DNA of 64,000 nucleotides, taken from positions 41,301 through 105,300 of the forward strand of contig JALNZC010000009.1 in assembly GCA_023229525.1 (NCBI GenBank), written 5' to 3'. The notes below the pieces were generated by a model. That model searched no databases, had not been told where the DNA came from, and was given only the letters and a program-made list of their open reading frames with translations. Position 1 is the stretch's first letter; the number at the start of each line of letters is the position of its first letter. The translations under genes and the position numbers were made by a program. Below, piece by piece: positions 25,740 through 34,524 of this stretch. The DNA comes from Bacteroidales bacterium. GTDB taxonomy: Bacteria; Bacteroidota; Bacteroidia; Bacteroidales; FEN-979.

Positions 25740-25812
25740 GATTAATGGATTTAATGAATCTTTGATATTGATGATGTTTTTATTTTTCTTCAGGAAGAGA
25801 TTGATTGGTCGT

Positions 25813-26805
25813 TTATTGTTTGCCGGGGTTCTCAAACGGATAGATCACTTTCCAGTCCTTCTTCATATCCACCACGATCCATCCAAGTTTTGCAGCTTCC
25901 TCCATTCCGTCTTTTAATTGCCCTATGTCGGAATGATTATCATATGCCCATTCGCGTACCGCATCGGTATGATGGATGAGAAGTCCCAGACTTTTCCCTT
26001 TCCCCGTTGTGGTGTATTGCAGCATCTGTAAATCTCCGTCGGAATTACCGAAAGCGGCTATAGGTCTTTCCCCAATGAAATAACCGATCGCGGCCGGTTT
26101 TTCCGGTCCGTTGCAGATCATGTTCACCTCAGGGCCACGGTTTAATATCCCTTTACCATTCCTGAACTCAAAGGTGGTTTTCAGGGTACTGCCTACTACC
26201 TGTTCGGGTGGGATTCCGAATGCTTTCTCCGACCACAGCCTGATAAACTCGCAATGTGTCGCCGTCACAATATACACCTTGAATTCATTGGCATTAAGAT
26301 ACCTGATCAATTCGAGCATCGGCTGGTAAACAAGCTCTATGAAAGGACGCTTGAATCTCGGGTGGATGCTTGTTGTTAAAAACCTGTCAACTTCGGTTCT
26401 GAATGCTTCATCGCTTTTTCGAGAGCCGGAAGCAGAATCGGTCAAAAGTTTTCCGAACGGATCTGAACTATCCAGATAATCAATGGCCTTTTTCACGGAA
26501 GCCTGATCGCTTATGCTGAAATGCATTGCTGACAATTCATTCAGACTGACCGCCTCGAAGAGAAACTGAAAATAGATCGGCTGTTCCGACATCAGAGTGC
26601 CGTCATTGTCAAAAACCGCGATCCTTTCCGCAGGATCAACATAAGATGGATCCCCTTTTGTCGTAACAGAACTTACAAAGTCAAGGATCGCTTTTTTTGC
26701 GACGCCTTTATTCCATGAAGGGAGCGGATCTGAACCGGCAAATATCAGGTTGAAAACCGGCAACAGGAAGATAATAATGAATGATACTTTGAGGTAACTT
26801 TTCAT
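25813..26805 (-). CDS. Exported HAD-superfamily phosphatase
   Basis: Start at 26805 (MKSYLKVSFIIIFLLPVFNL, a signal peptide); an in-frame ATG at 26835 would overlap the upstream gene. HAD motif I is RIAVFDNDGTLMSEQ with D66 and D68, and the final motif is AAFGNSDGDLQML. HAD enzymes with a signal peptide act on phosphate esters outside the cytoplasm. It lies between two paralogous lipocalin-like genes; in this operon it could release a prenyl alcohol from a prenyl phosphate, which is inference. Confidence 0.85.
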   Translation of the reverse strand: MKSYLKVSFIIIFLLPVFNLIFAGSDPLPSWNKGVAKKAILDFVSSVTTKGDPSYVDPAERIAVFDNDGTLMSEQPIYFQFLFEAVSLNELSAMHFSISDQASVKKAIDYLDSSDPFGKLLTDSASGSRKSDEAFRTEVDRFLTTSIHPRFKRPFIELVYQPMLELIRYLNANEFKVYIVTATHCEFIRLWSEKAFGIPPEQVVGSTLKTTFEFRNGKGILNRGPEVNMICNGPEKPAAIGYFIGERPIAAFGNSDGDLQMLQYTTTGKGKSLGLLIHHTDAVREWAYDNHSDIGQLKDGMEEAAKLGWIVVDMKKDWKVIYPFENPGKQ

Positions 26806-26818
26806 AGCGCTCCTGTTT

Positions 26819-28219
26819 CTACAGGGGATCAACAATCTGCGGTGAATCCTGAACGGCTTTTATTCCATCGGGTGCACCTTTGAATACATGCTCGAACCAG
26901 GCGCCACCGTTGGTCAGGACCTGACCGTCGAATGTCCCGTCCATCACGGCCACCCGTTCCGTGTATACCGGGTCGTGCAACATGATCCTGAAATTCAGGA
27001 CCAGTTCGCCATACTCTTTTGTCTTTGCCTTCAGGGTAAGGGTCTGGTTCGCAATGCCGGGTATCAGCCGGTACTCTGTTGGGATGATGTACTTACCTTT
27101 GTACCACAGGGCCCCGTCGCGGAATTTCCCGTAGCTGATGAATATGCCATCCAGCAGGTCGGAATGGAAGGGGATATACCATTCGTTTCCGTACCTGGTC
27201 ATATTGGTCCGGTATTCATCATATTTCTTGCCCGGGGCTCCGCTGATCATGCAGACTTCCGTTACGCCACCGGCTGTCTTGTTAAAGGTTGCGGTCTTCC
27301 CGTCCATCGTGACAGTACCCCAGGCCGGCCCGGGCTGCTCGAAACCAGACAGGACGATATCGGGGTACATCATTGCAGCTCCCTGGTTCTGGTTGTACCA
27401 GTATGAGAAAGAGGGCGTAGTGGTCACGTCAAAGCTGATGGCAGGCGCTTTTCCATTAACCGCCGGGAAGATCCCGATGGAATGACAGGTTGTCCCCCCT
27501 CCTTTGGGATCATCCGTGATCACGGTCTTAAAGCTTTTCCCGTTGTCTTCCACAAGGTATTCCACACTGTGTTCGGTTTGGGTGACTTTTGTTTCCCCTT
27601 TCAGCAGGTATACATAGTGTTTGGATGGATCTTTCGTGGTGATCACCTCGACAACCACCGGCTTGATGATGTATCCGCGGGCATGGTAATTGTAAAAAGT
27701 GGTGATCAGGTAATATTCCCCGTCGTCACAGTATCCCCAAATAGAGGGCCCCACATCGTTCATCTTCACCCCGTAGCGATCGAGCACGAGGTAATCTTTG
27801 GCTTTTGCTTTGTAAACCTTTGAAGCATCCTGTTTTTCCATGGGTTTGGCGGTCTCGTATGGGAACAGTGAATCGCTTTTCACGTGCACATCCAGGAGGG
27901 AGTCGGCCTGGTTCATCAGGACATAGGCCTTGTCAAATGAGTTACCGTTGACCTCCGCCAGGGCAAGATCAAGCTTCTTGCCGGCTTCAACCACATTTGC
28001 AGGAGGGATTTCGCCGTCCATGAGGTGGTCATACCAGTAATAAAACGCCACCTTGTATTTGTTCAGTCCGGTTTCGTATCGGTCCATGGCAATGGCAGCC
28101 ATGGTTTTCGTGACGTTGGGATCGGTTGCTTCCGCTTTGTTTTCAGCGGGTTTTTGGGCGCATCGGGTAAAGAGTATGGCAATGAGACCCACGAAGAGCA
28201 GTAGTGTCAACTTTTTCAT
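26819..28219 (-). CDS. Exported lipocalin-like lipoprotein, paralogue 2
   Basis: A 466-residue lipoprotein (MKKLTLLLFVGLIAILFTRC, C20 as lipid anchor). It has the same layout as its neighbours: helical module about 35-110 (YKVAFYYWYDHLMDGEIPPA), then the beta-rich region with YWYNQNQGAAMMYP, RYGNEWYIPFHSDLLDGIFI, YKGKYIIPTEY and TNGGAWFEHVFKG. It is separated by 13-22 bases from the genes on each side, so it is clearly part of one transcript. The glutamate-histidine before the C-terminus (FEH/LEH) is shared with paralogue 1. No homologue with a proven function is recognised. Confidence 0.75.
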   Translation of the reverse strand: MKKLTLLLFVGLIAILFTRCAQKPAENKAEATDPNVTKTMAAIAMDRYETGLNKYKVAFYYWYDHLMDGEIPPANVVEAGKKLDLALAEVNGNSFDKAYVLMNQADSLLDVHVKSDSLFPYETAKPMEKQDASKVYKAKAKDYLVLDRYGVKMNDVGPSIWGYCDDGEYYLITTFYNYHARGYIIKPVVVEVITTKDPSKHYVYLLKGETKVTQTEHSVEYLVEDNGKSFKTVITDDPKGGGTTCHSIGIFPAVNGKAPAISFDVTTTPSFSYWYNQNQGAAMMYPDIVLSGFEQPGPAWGTVTMDGKTATFNKTAGGVTEVCMISGAPGKKYDEYRTNMTRYGNEWYIPFHSDLLDGIFISYGKFRDGALWYKGKYIIPTEYRLIPGIANQTLTLKAKTKEYGELVLNFRIMLHDPVYTERVAVMDGTFDGQVLTNGGAWFEHVFKGAPDGIKAVQDSPQIVDPL

Positions 28220-28241
28220 ATTTCCAGGTTTTTAGTGAACA

Positions 28242-29681
28242 TTATTTTTCAGGACCAATTTTATCAGAACCTAATAGTGGTGGCGGGTAGGCTGCCTTCA
28301 GCCTGGCCATTACATCGGAAGCCTTTACCAATCCCTTACCCATGGCATCGATGGTGGCTACGCCATCCATCCCTCCGATGGGAGTCTTTTCCAGGCAGCT
28401 ATAACCGTTGGTCAGGGGAATCCCGTTGAAGGTTCCGGTGACTGTACATCCGCATTCATAATAAAACAGCTCCATGGTTTGCACCTGAACGGTCATATCC
28501 AGGTCCCCTACTGATGTTCTGGCAAAAACTTTAAAAGATTTATTGGCAACCAGGGGAGTGATGGTTACTTCGGTTGGTACAATGTACTTCCCCTGATATT
28601 GAATTGCAAAATCACGCGAAGCGCCGATGATACACATCTGTCCGTCGATCTGATCGGTGTGGAAAGGCATCCACCATTCGTTACCATAAGTTGTCATCTG
28701 CTTCCTGTAACCGATCGTATTGGTTGTCAGTTCCGGGTTCGGACCATTGAACAAGTTCTCCGATTCTCCCATGGCATGTTTAAAGGTGGCGGTTTTCCCA
28801 CCGATGGTGATTGTGCCTTCCGCTTCCCCGATCTCTTCTATTCCCGAGAATGAAGTTCCCGGATAGAGTACATTGTCCGGTAAATTCTGGTTATACCAGT
28901 AGGTCATGTTCGCCTGCATCAGCACATTGAAATATACATCTACACCGTCCAGATCCTTTCCGGCGCCTTCAATCCAGACCACCGTCTTCCCTTTGATCTT
29001 GGAGACGGAGTAAAGCTGATAATTGCCGTTATCTTCAGCGTAGAACACCATGGAACTGTCGGTTTCCAGCATGATTACAGGTTTCTTTTTGATAATTACC
29101 ATGTGCAAATTCTCAAACTCATCGCTTTTCATGATCTCAAAAGCAACAGGCTCGATCACTCCGCCCGTCCCATGATAATTGATCAGGGGCATGATCTCAT
29201 ACACATTGCCATCGCTGCCCTTGCCTACAAATCCAATAGCGATATCGCCTTTTAATAATCCGTAGTAATCCCTTGCCTTATAATCGTCGATGGTCGAATT
29301 CCTGATCTTTGACAGGTTAGGGTTCCTGATCGTATTTGAGGCATTGTAAAGCGGTAATACATTTTTGTCGTAAACCTTAAGGAGTTCATTTGCCTGGTCC
29401 AGCAATTTTTCTGCATCGGCCGGTTTTCCCTGGTCTGTCAGCGCTTTTGCCTGATCGATCAGTTTGCCGGCCTCACCGGCTTTTACCATGACCCCTTTTT
29501 CATAAAGATCGTACCACTGATAACGGGCGATGTCAAAAAGGTTTTTCACCATGGCAAATTTGTCTTTTATCCCGGAAGGATCAGTTTTTTGATCCGGCTG
29601 TGGTTTTGCCCCCACCGGTACTAATAACAGTTGCAGGAACAGGCAACACGGCAGTACTATACTAAAAACAGCTTTTTTCAT
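28242..29681 (-). CDS. Exported lipocalin-like protein, paralogue 3
   Basis: A 479-residue protein with a signal peptide (MKKAVFSIVLPCCLFLQLLL). Helical module about 38-110 (YQWYDLYEKGVMVKAGEAGK is very close to the same place in paralogue 1), then the beta-rich region: YWYNQNLPDNVLYP, TYGNEWWMPFHTDQIDGQMC, YQGKYIVPTEVTITPL and TNGYSCLEKTP. A cysteine pair near the end (YECGCTVTGTFNG) is unique to this copy. It directly follows the linalool dehydratase-like gene with 12 bases between, the tightest link in the operon. Confidence 0.75.
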   Translation of the reverse strand: MKKAVFSIVLPCCLFLQLLLVPVGAKPQPDQKTDPSGIKDKFAMVKNLFDIARYQWYDLYEKGVMVKAGEAGKLIDQAKALTDQGKPADAEKLLDQANELLKVYDKNVLPLYNASNTIRNPNLSKIRNSTIDDYKARDYYGLLKGDIAIGFVGKGSDGNVYEIMPLINYHGTGGVIEPVAFEIMKSDEFENLHMVIIKKKPVIMLETDSSMVFYAEDNGNYQLYSVSKIKGKTVVWIEGAGKDLDGVDVYFNVLMQANMTYWYNQNLPDNVLYPGTSFSGIEEIGEAEGTITIGGKTATFKHAMGESENLFNGPNPELTTNTIGYRKQMTTYGNEWWMPFHTDQIDGQMCIIGASRDFAIQYQGKYIVPTEVTITPLVANKSFKVFARTSVGDLDMTVQVQTMELFYYECGCTVTGTFNGIPLTNGYSCLEKTPIGGMDGVATIDAMGKGLVKASDVMARLKAAYPPPLLGSDKIGPEK

Positions 29682-29693
29682 TTTGAATGGGTT

Positions 29694-31451
29694 TTATTGT
29701 TTTTCGATTAAGATGATATCATGACTTCTCCCCGCATCTAAGGGCAGGAAATATTCCGCTTGTTTTACAATATCTTTCTGCTGTATCCGGTCGATGTTCA
29801 GGGTATAGAATTTTCCCGGATCCAGGCTGCTGACTTTTATCGTTGTATTCCCAACCCCTTCTTTGGCGAGGGTTGAAACGATGAGGGCTTTTTTATTCCT
29901 GTCGTAGACCGCCCGTTTCAGTATCAACTTGCTCAGATCGATCCCGCTGATGGCCGGTTCTGTAAAATGCCTATCGTCAAAGGGCTTGTTCACCATGGTG
30001 TTGAGTCCATTTGCAGGCATTGCACGGGCAATGGCAATGAGCCTGTCGGCCAAGTCGGAATGTGAAGGAAAGGACTTCATATTGGTTGCATCGCCTTGTC
30101 CTTCTATCTGGGTTGAACGGCAGCAGGAGGGAAGGCTTTTTTGTTTATCTGCGGATGAGGGAGCAGGTGTGGCAGGAGGCGCTGCCGGTTTGGTGTTTCC
30201 TCCGGCTTCTGCTGATGCAGCCGGCTTCTTATCCCCATCGGCTGCCGCGAGGTTCACCGTAGGTACGTTATCCATGAATGGATAATGGTAAGTGCCATCT
30301 GTCCACACGGGGGAGTATATGCTGTCGACGGTTTTCAGCAGGCCCTTTCGCATGTCTTCATCTCCTACCTCGGCTGCCAGCGTTGAAAAGAAGGCATAAT
30401 AGCAATCGGGGGCGACCACATCTTTGGCCATCGTGACGGTACCGTTTGCATTGATCCTGGCGTGTTTCTTCTTAAGATATGGATACAGACTATTGATCAG
30501 TTCCGGATTCCATGCATGTGTGAATGTACCAATCCATCCGTCGTTGCCTCCCGAGTTGAAGTCGACTCCCTTTTTCACCATCTGGGCCATCGCGGCATCC
30601 ATTTTATTACCGTACTTCGGATTTGATCCTGAAAATGCCCATCCCTGCTTGATCAGGTAAAATGAAGCCAGGTCTTTGGTCTTCGGGTCGATGAGGGTTT
30701 TCTCCGCCCAGGGATCGAAAACGGTATGCGCAGCCTCATAATACCGGGTTCCGTGCAATTTATCATACAGCATCCAGCTGATCATGGGATGGGTGTTGCA
30801 GGCCCAGAAGATGGCGTTGCGCTCGCATTCTATGCCTGGCACAGGGTTGCGCATCATCTGCATCAGCATTACTTCCTGCAGGCTCCTGTTGTCGTAAACA
30901 AATTGTTCTTTATCGTCGAACTTAAAGATGATGGATCCGGGTTTGTCCCATTTCATATCCTGGTACAACATCTGATAGAGGTTGATCATCATTCCAAGGT
31001 GCCCCGAATACATGATGTTTCCGAGGGATACCGGGTCGTCGTTACGGGGATAAGGCCTGTCCATGTTGGGTTCGAACTTTGTGATCCCCTGGCTTTCGTG
31101 CGACCAGTACCCCCACACTTCCTTCCTCAGCATCCTTTGTATAAGATTATCGAATGCCGGTTGTATGGCCTCTCTCCATGCAGAAAATTTATGGTATTGT
31201 TCAAGGACCAGGAAATAGGAAGAAAAGGCTACCGTATAACGGCATGCGCTCACCCCCTGCTCGTCCACCGAACGGTAGTTTGTGAAGTCGGCCGGGTCCT
31301 GGTTCGCAAGCTTCAGGTTCCAGAGCAACTGTCCCCATTCCTTTGCATCGGCGGCAGGGTAAGTTTTAAGATCTACAGTTTGTGCCGAATTGATTTCCGG
31401 CATCAGGATCAGAGCTCCGAAAAGACATAGTAGAATAAAGATCTTTTTCAT
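29694..31451 (-). CDS. Linalool dehydratase/isomerase-like exported enzyme
   Basis: A 585-residue protein with a signal peptide (MKKIFILLCLFGALILMPEI). It matches the alpha/alpha-barrel family of Castellaniella linalool dehydratase/isomerase (LDI): M147 and H151 in GNIMYSGHLGMMINLYQ, C209 and C218 in GIECERNAIFWACNTHPMIS. From memory, LDI uses M125, H129, C171 and C180; the spacings (4 and 9) are identical here. An acidic D63 and R71-Y72 lie where LDI has its other active-site residues. LDI hydrates myrcene, isomerises geraniol to linalool and dehydrates it. After the barrel (to about 400) a low-complexity A/P/S linker (about 405-445) leads to a C-terminal extension of about 140 residues not known to me from LDI. 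Confidence 0.82.
   Translation of the reverse strand: MKKIFILLCLFGALILMPEINSAQTVDLKTYPAADAKEWGQLLWNLKLANQDPADFTNYRSVDEQGVSACRYTVAFSSYFLVLEQYHKFSAWREAIQPAFDNLIQRMLRKEVWGYWSHESQGITKFEPNMDRPYPRNDDPVSLGNIMYSGHLGMMINLYQMLYQDMKWDKPGSIIFKFDDKEQFVYDNRSLQEVMLMQMMRNPVPGIECERNAIFWACNTHPMISWMLYDKLHGTRYYEAAHTVFDPWAEKTLIDPKTKDLASFYLIKQGWAFSGSNPKYGNKMDAAMAQMVKKGVDFNSGGNDGWIGTFTHAWNPELINSLYPYLKKKHARINANGTVTMAKDVVAPDCYYAFFSTLAAEVGDEDMRKGLLKTVDSIYSPVWTDGTYHYPFMDNVPTVNLAAADGDKKPAASAEAGGNTKPAAPPATPAPSSADKQKSLPSCCRSTQIEGQGDATNMKSFPSHSDLADRLIAIARAMPANGLNTMVNKPFDDRHFTEPAISGIDLSKLILKRAVYDRNKKALIVSTLAKEGVGNTTIKVSSLDPGKFYTLNIDRIQQKDIVKQAEYFLPLDAGRSHDIILIEKQ
30149..30164 (-). repeat. In-gene copy of the dispersed 16-mer GCTCCCTCATCCGCAG
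   Basis: An exact 16-base match to 24025-24040, located inside the coding region for the A/P/S-rich linker of the LDI-like protein and encoding part of APSSADKQ. Such a match is not expected by chance in 64 kb. Confidence 0.6.
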
Positions 31452-31472
31452 TTGATTAGGTTATGTTTTAGG

Positions 31473-32396
31473 TTACATTTCCGATTTGACAATGAACGGA
31501 CAGTTGATCTGGATCACCAACTGGTATGTTTTTGAAGCCCCCTCGGTACACCATACAGTTCCATTGTAACCTATGATGATGGAACCATGTTTCCAGGTCG
31601 GAAATGAAAGAGAACCACAGGCTTTCAACGAATTCTGATCGTGCCCTGTATTATCGCCAACAATCACCCTTCCGCCACCACTGTATATAAATCCCAGATC
31701 AAACCAGAAATGAGGCCCTAATAGCTTTCCAAGAACATCCTGGCTGTAATGGAACTCAAACCCATAAATCGGTTTCTGTGACAGGGTATATTGCCCGAGG
31801 TAATCCGTGTTTTTTGACGACAGCTTGACGCTGGCATACATGTCGATCCAGTTTTTGCCTTTCATGGTAGTAATAGCATAGTTCAGGACAAACTTGTAGG
31901 TGTACCGGTTTGCCCCGATATTGGTTGTTTTTCCGACATTGTAATTGCCAAAGGGGAAACTCATCACATAGTGGGCGCTCATGTAATTGGTGGGGATGTG
32001 TTCATCATATTGGTTTTTTCGCAAAGAAGGAGCACCGAAAATATTACAATCGAATGTCAGCGAAGGGTCCCCGAACCCGTGTTGACGGTAGGTGATGGTG
32101 TCGAACTCTTCATTGTAACTCAGCATGTTTGTATATGGGATCACTATCCCGGGACCACCCGTTCGGCCGAAAATATTCATCACCCTGGTGTAGGAAAGGC
32201 TGCCGGTCGTGGTGATGCTCCGGTTCTTGTCGGCAGGGATCGATTGTTCGGCCCATGAATTTGAAATACTGTTGTAATAGTGGACCTGGAAATAATTGTC
32301 GTTACAGGGAACATTCACATAAATCCGGCCATATTGAGCAAGTGCATCATAATAAAATGCAAACAACATCAAAAACAGCAGAAAAATCTTCTTCAT
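31473..32396 (-). CDS. Outer-membrane porin-like protein, phenol MetA-pathway type
   Basis: Start at 32396 (MKKIFLLFLMLFAFYYDALA, a signal peptide); the frame is open back to 32432. The mature part is beta-rich with the pattern QHGFGDPSLTFDCNIFGAPS, MSFPFGNYNVGKTTNIGANR and ILGFIYSGGGR-like repeats of alternating hydrophobic residues, as in the MetA-pathway phenol degradation/SphA family of outer-membrane proteins found in hydrocarbon operons. It probably passes hydrophobic substrates through the outer membrane. It lies between the CruF-like and LDI-like genes. Confidence 0.7.
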   Translation of the reverse strand: MKKIFLLFLMLFAFYYDALAQYGRIYVNVPCNDNYFQVHYYNSISNSWAEQSIPADKNRSITTTGSLSYTRVMNIFGRTGGPGIVIPYTNMLSYNEEFDTITYRQHGFGDPSLTFDCNIFGAPSLRKNQYDEHIPTNYMSAHYVMSFPFGNYNVGKTTNIGANRYTYKFVLNYAITTMKGKNWIDMYASVKLSSKNTDYLGQYTLSQKPIYGFEFHYSQDVLGKLLGPHFWFDLGFIYSGGGRVIVGDNTGHDQNSLKACGSLSFPTWKHGSIIIGYNGTVWCTEGASKTYQLVIQINCPFIVKSEM

Positions 32397-32428
32397 AACA
32401 TTATCTTTAGCAAAAACATGGAGCGTGG

Positions 32429-33286
32429 TCATTGTCTGAAAAATTTAATCAATTTATCGATCCCCAGGAACAAAGGGAACAACATGGTGAAACAGGCTAC
32501 CAGGAACACGCCCGAAGGAGCCGGAACGCTGTACAGGATAAATTCCAGGAAATAAAACACAAGAGGGATGGCTGCAATACAGGGAGTAACAGGTCCCATT
32601 GGCCTGGCCTGGAACCGCCGCTCCATCAGTCCGTATATGAAGAATGCAGGAGTCATTACCACAAGATAACCCAGGTAATTCGAATAAGGTATCCCATAAT
32701 ATCCCACAAAAGCATTCTTAGTCCAGACCCATTCCGACATTTTCGTCGAATCCAGGGGATCGACAGCCATATCAATACCGGCGATAAGGATACTCGCAAT
32801 AAAGGAAGTAAATAATAAAGTCTTCAACCGGGATCCGGAATCGAGGAAAGTTCCCTGTGCGATCAGGTTCGACAGGTAGAAAACAGGGAAAATATACACC
32901 CAGAAATAATTCAGCCCAATCAGTATTGGAACTACGTCGAGCTTATATCCCATCTCATCGGAATAGTAATAATGGCCGTACGGAAAACCGGTATGAACGC
33001 TTGTTTCCTCGGCGATCCAGCAATATATAACACTGAAAAGGATCAGGAAAATCGCGCTTTTATATCCTCGTGTGTATACGAAATAGCAAAAGGCGAACAG
33101 AACAGGCGCAATCAGTTTCCCATAAGAACCTCCCGGGATAGCGGGAAGCTGGAGCACGCGTCCCAGAAAGGTATGGACGATCATGTAAAGAAATACGGCC
33201 AGAAAGAAAAGGGAAAGGCCTAACAGCCATTTTCCGTTCTGTGATTGTGTATCGGGGTTTCCCTGATTTAGCATTGAATTTTTCAT
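32429..33286 (-). CDS. CruF/DUF422 carotenoid-hydratase-like membrane protein
   Basis: A 285-residue protein with seven or eight membrane segments. The central motif AEETSVHTGFPYGHYYYSDE, then LDVVPILIGLNYFWVYIFPV, is that of the CruF/DUF422 family, whose members hydrate the 1',2' double bond of carotenoid ends (bisanhydrobacterioruberin hydratase, CruF). A second motif is AGIDMAVDPLDSTKMSEWVW, with the acidic D-x-x-x-D-P pattern of the family. No other carotenoid gene (crtB, crtI) is present in the window, so the substrate may be another isoprenoid. Confidence 0.82.
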   Translation of the reverse strand: MKNSMLNQGNPDTQSQNGKWLLGLSLFFLAVFLYMIVHTFLGRVLQLPAIPGGSYGKLIAPVLFAFCYFVYTRGYKSAIFLILFSVIYCWIAEETSVHTGFPYGHYYYSDEMGYKLDVVPILIGLNYFWVYIFPVFYLSNLIAQGTFLDSGSRLKTLLFTSFIASILIAGIDMAVDPLDSTKMSEWVWTKNAFVGYYGIPYSNYLGYLVVMTPAFFIYGLMERRFQARPMGPVTPCIAAIPLVFYFLEFILYSVPAPSGVFLVACFTMLFPLFLGIDKLIKFFRQ

Positions 33287-33307
33287 AACCTTTGATTTTT
33301 ACTGATA

Positions 33308-34108
33308 TTATTTCGGAAACAGCAGGCTGATCGCTGCTTTGACATACATTTCGGTTGCATTGGAAGGCCTGATCACGTTAAAGTAATAACCCAGGTTGGC
33401 GCTCATCAACTGTTTGCCGATGTGAAAGGCCTTGATACCGGCCAGTCCCACGGGCACGGTCCATATCTGCGCCGACGGCAGGTCCCAGTTGGCATAGATC
33501 TCCGGGGCATACGAAAGGGCCCAGCCGTGTTTGAAATTGTAATTCGCGAAAGCATTGATGTAAAGCTGGTTGACATCGGGCATGGAGCCGTCGCCTGCAA
33601 AGGACCAGCGCTGGTTGACCAGGGCTCCCATTACCCAGTGCTTCAACATGAACAATCCCACACCGATGGGACCGGCAGTCCATTTGCCCGAGCACAACTC
33701 ATAGGGTGCGCCTGTGGGGAAAGAGACCATTGGACCGATACCCCAGATAAATTTTTTGGCTTTGGACGGTGCAAAATAGAATTGCAGCTGGATGTCGCTC
33801 AGCCCCGATCTATTCACGGGTGAGGGCATGAATACCACAGGTATGATTGACCTGACGATAAGGTTCAGCCCTTTGCTTAGTTTTATGGGAATCACCGGTT
33901 TAAGCTCCAGGGTGGACGAGAAATTTTTCTCAGGGCCCCAGTTGATGTTGCCGTAATATCCCAAAGGCAGCTGGATCATCGATTCAACCGGGTTCTGGGT
34001 CTTTTTGGCCAGCTCGGTCATGTCGACCTTAGGCTTTTCATCCTGGGCAAACCCTGTGGTACCTGCCAGCAGGAATGACACAAGTAATAATAAGATGTTT
34101 CGGTTCAT
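33308..34108 (-). CDS. Outer-membrane porin-like transporter protein
   Basis: A 266-residue exported protein (signal peptide 1-21). Its pattern LSDIQLQFYFAPSKAKKFIW, GIGPMVSFPTG, GKWTAGPIGVGLFMLKHWVM, VNQRWSFAGDG and IGKQLMSANLGYYFNVIRP matches a beta-barrel transporter group often mislabelled 'neuromedin U' and related to the phenol MetA-pathway family. It is second in the operon, 12 bases after the receiver gene and 21 bases before the CruF-like gene. Role in passing the hydrophobic substrate is inferred from context. Confidence 0.75.
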   Translation of the reverse strand: MNRNILLLLVSFLLAGTTGFAQDEKPKVDMTELAKKTQNPVESMIQLPLGYYGNINWGPEKNFSSTLELKPVIPIKLSKGLNLIVRSIIPVVFMPSPVNRSGLSDIQLQFYFAPSKAKKFIWGIGPMVSFPTGAPYELCSGKWTAGPIGVGLFMLKHWVMGALVNQRWSFAGDGSMPDVNQLYINAFANYNFKHGWALSYAPEIYANWDLPSAQIWTVPVGLAGIKAFHIGKQLMSANLGYYFNVIRPSNATEMYVKAAISLLFPK

Positions 34109-34120
34109 AAGGATTGATTT

Positions 34121-34507
34121 TTATTGATTATGCAAGTATTTATTGATCAACGCCATCAGTTCCCTTTTCCTGACCGGTATTTGCAGTAATTCATCGCAAC
34201 CGTACAGGGAGGCAAGTTTCAGGGATTCAAAGGAAATGTAAGCCGCAAGAAGAAAAACAGGTGTGACGCTTCTCCGGCTCTTCAGCTGCCTCAGTACCTC
34301 AAACCCGTTACTGCCTCCCAGCTCTATAGTTATGATCACCAGCGAAATTTCGGGGTGCTCGTTGAATTTGCTAAGGACTTCTTCGCCCGATCCGGCTGTA
34401 AGTATGGTATACTCACCGCTACTGAACATCGGGAAGAGATCATCGCGGAATTCAGACTGACTAAAACCCAGAAGTACTGTAAAGGCTGAAGCGGGATTTG
34501 TATCCAT
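34121..34507 (-). CDS. Diverged (pseudo-)receiver-domain protein
   Basis: A 128-residue single-domain protein with the size and alternating beta/alpha pattern of CheY (FTVLLGFSQSEFRDDLFPMF, LVIITIELGGSNGFEVLRQL, SVTPVFLLAAY, CDELLQIPVRKRELMALIN). The phospho-acceptor aspartate is replaced by threonine (LVIITIEL against LVLLDIxL), the N-terminal acidic pair is lost and the conserved K-P is Q-I-P. It therefore cannot be phosphorylated in the usual way. It is the first gene of the isoprenoid-type operon and may act by protein binding. Confidence 0.75.
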   Translation of the reverse strand: MDTNPASAFTVLLGFSQSEFRDDLFPMFSSGEYTILTAGSGEEVLSKFNEHPEISLVIITIELGGSNGFEVLRQLKSRRSVTPVFLLAAYISFESLKLASLYGCDELLQIPVRKRELMALINKYLHNQ

Positions 34508-34524
34508 TTAAATTTGATGAAAGC

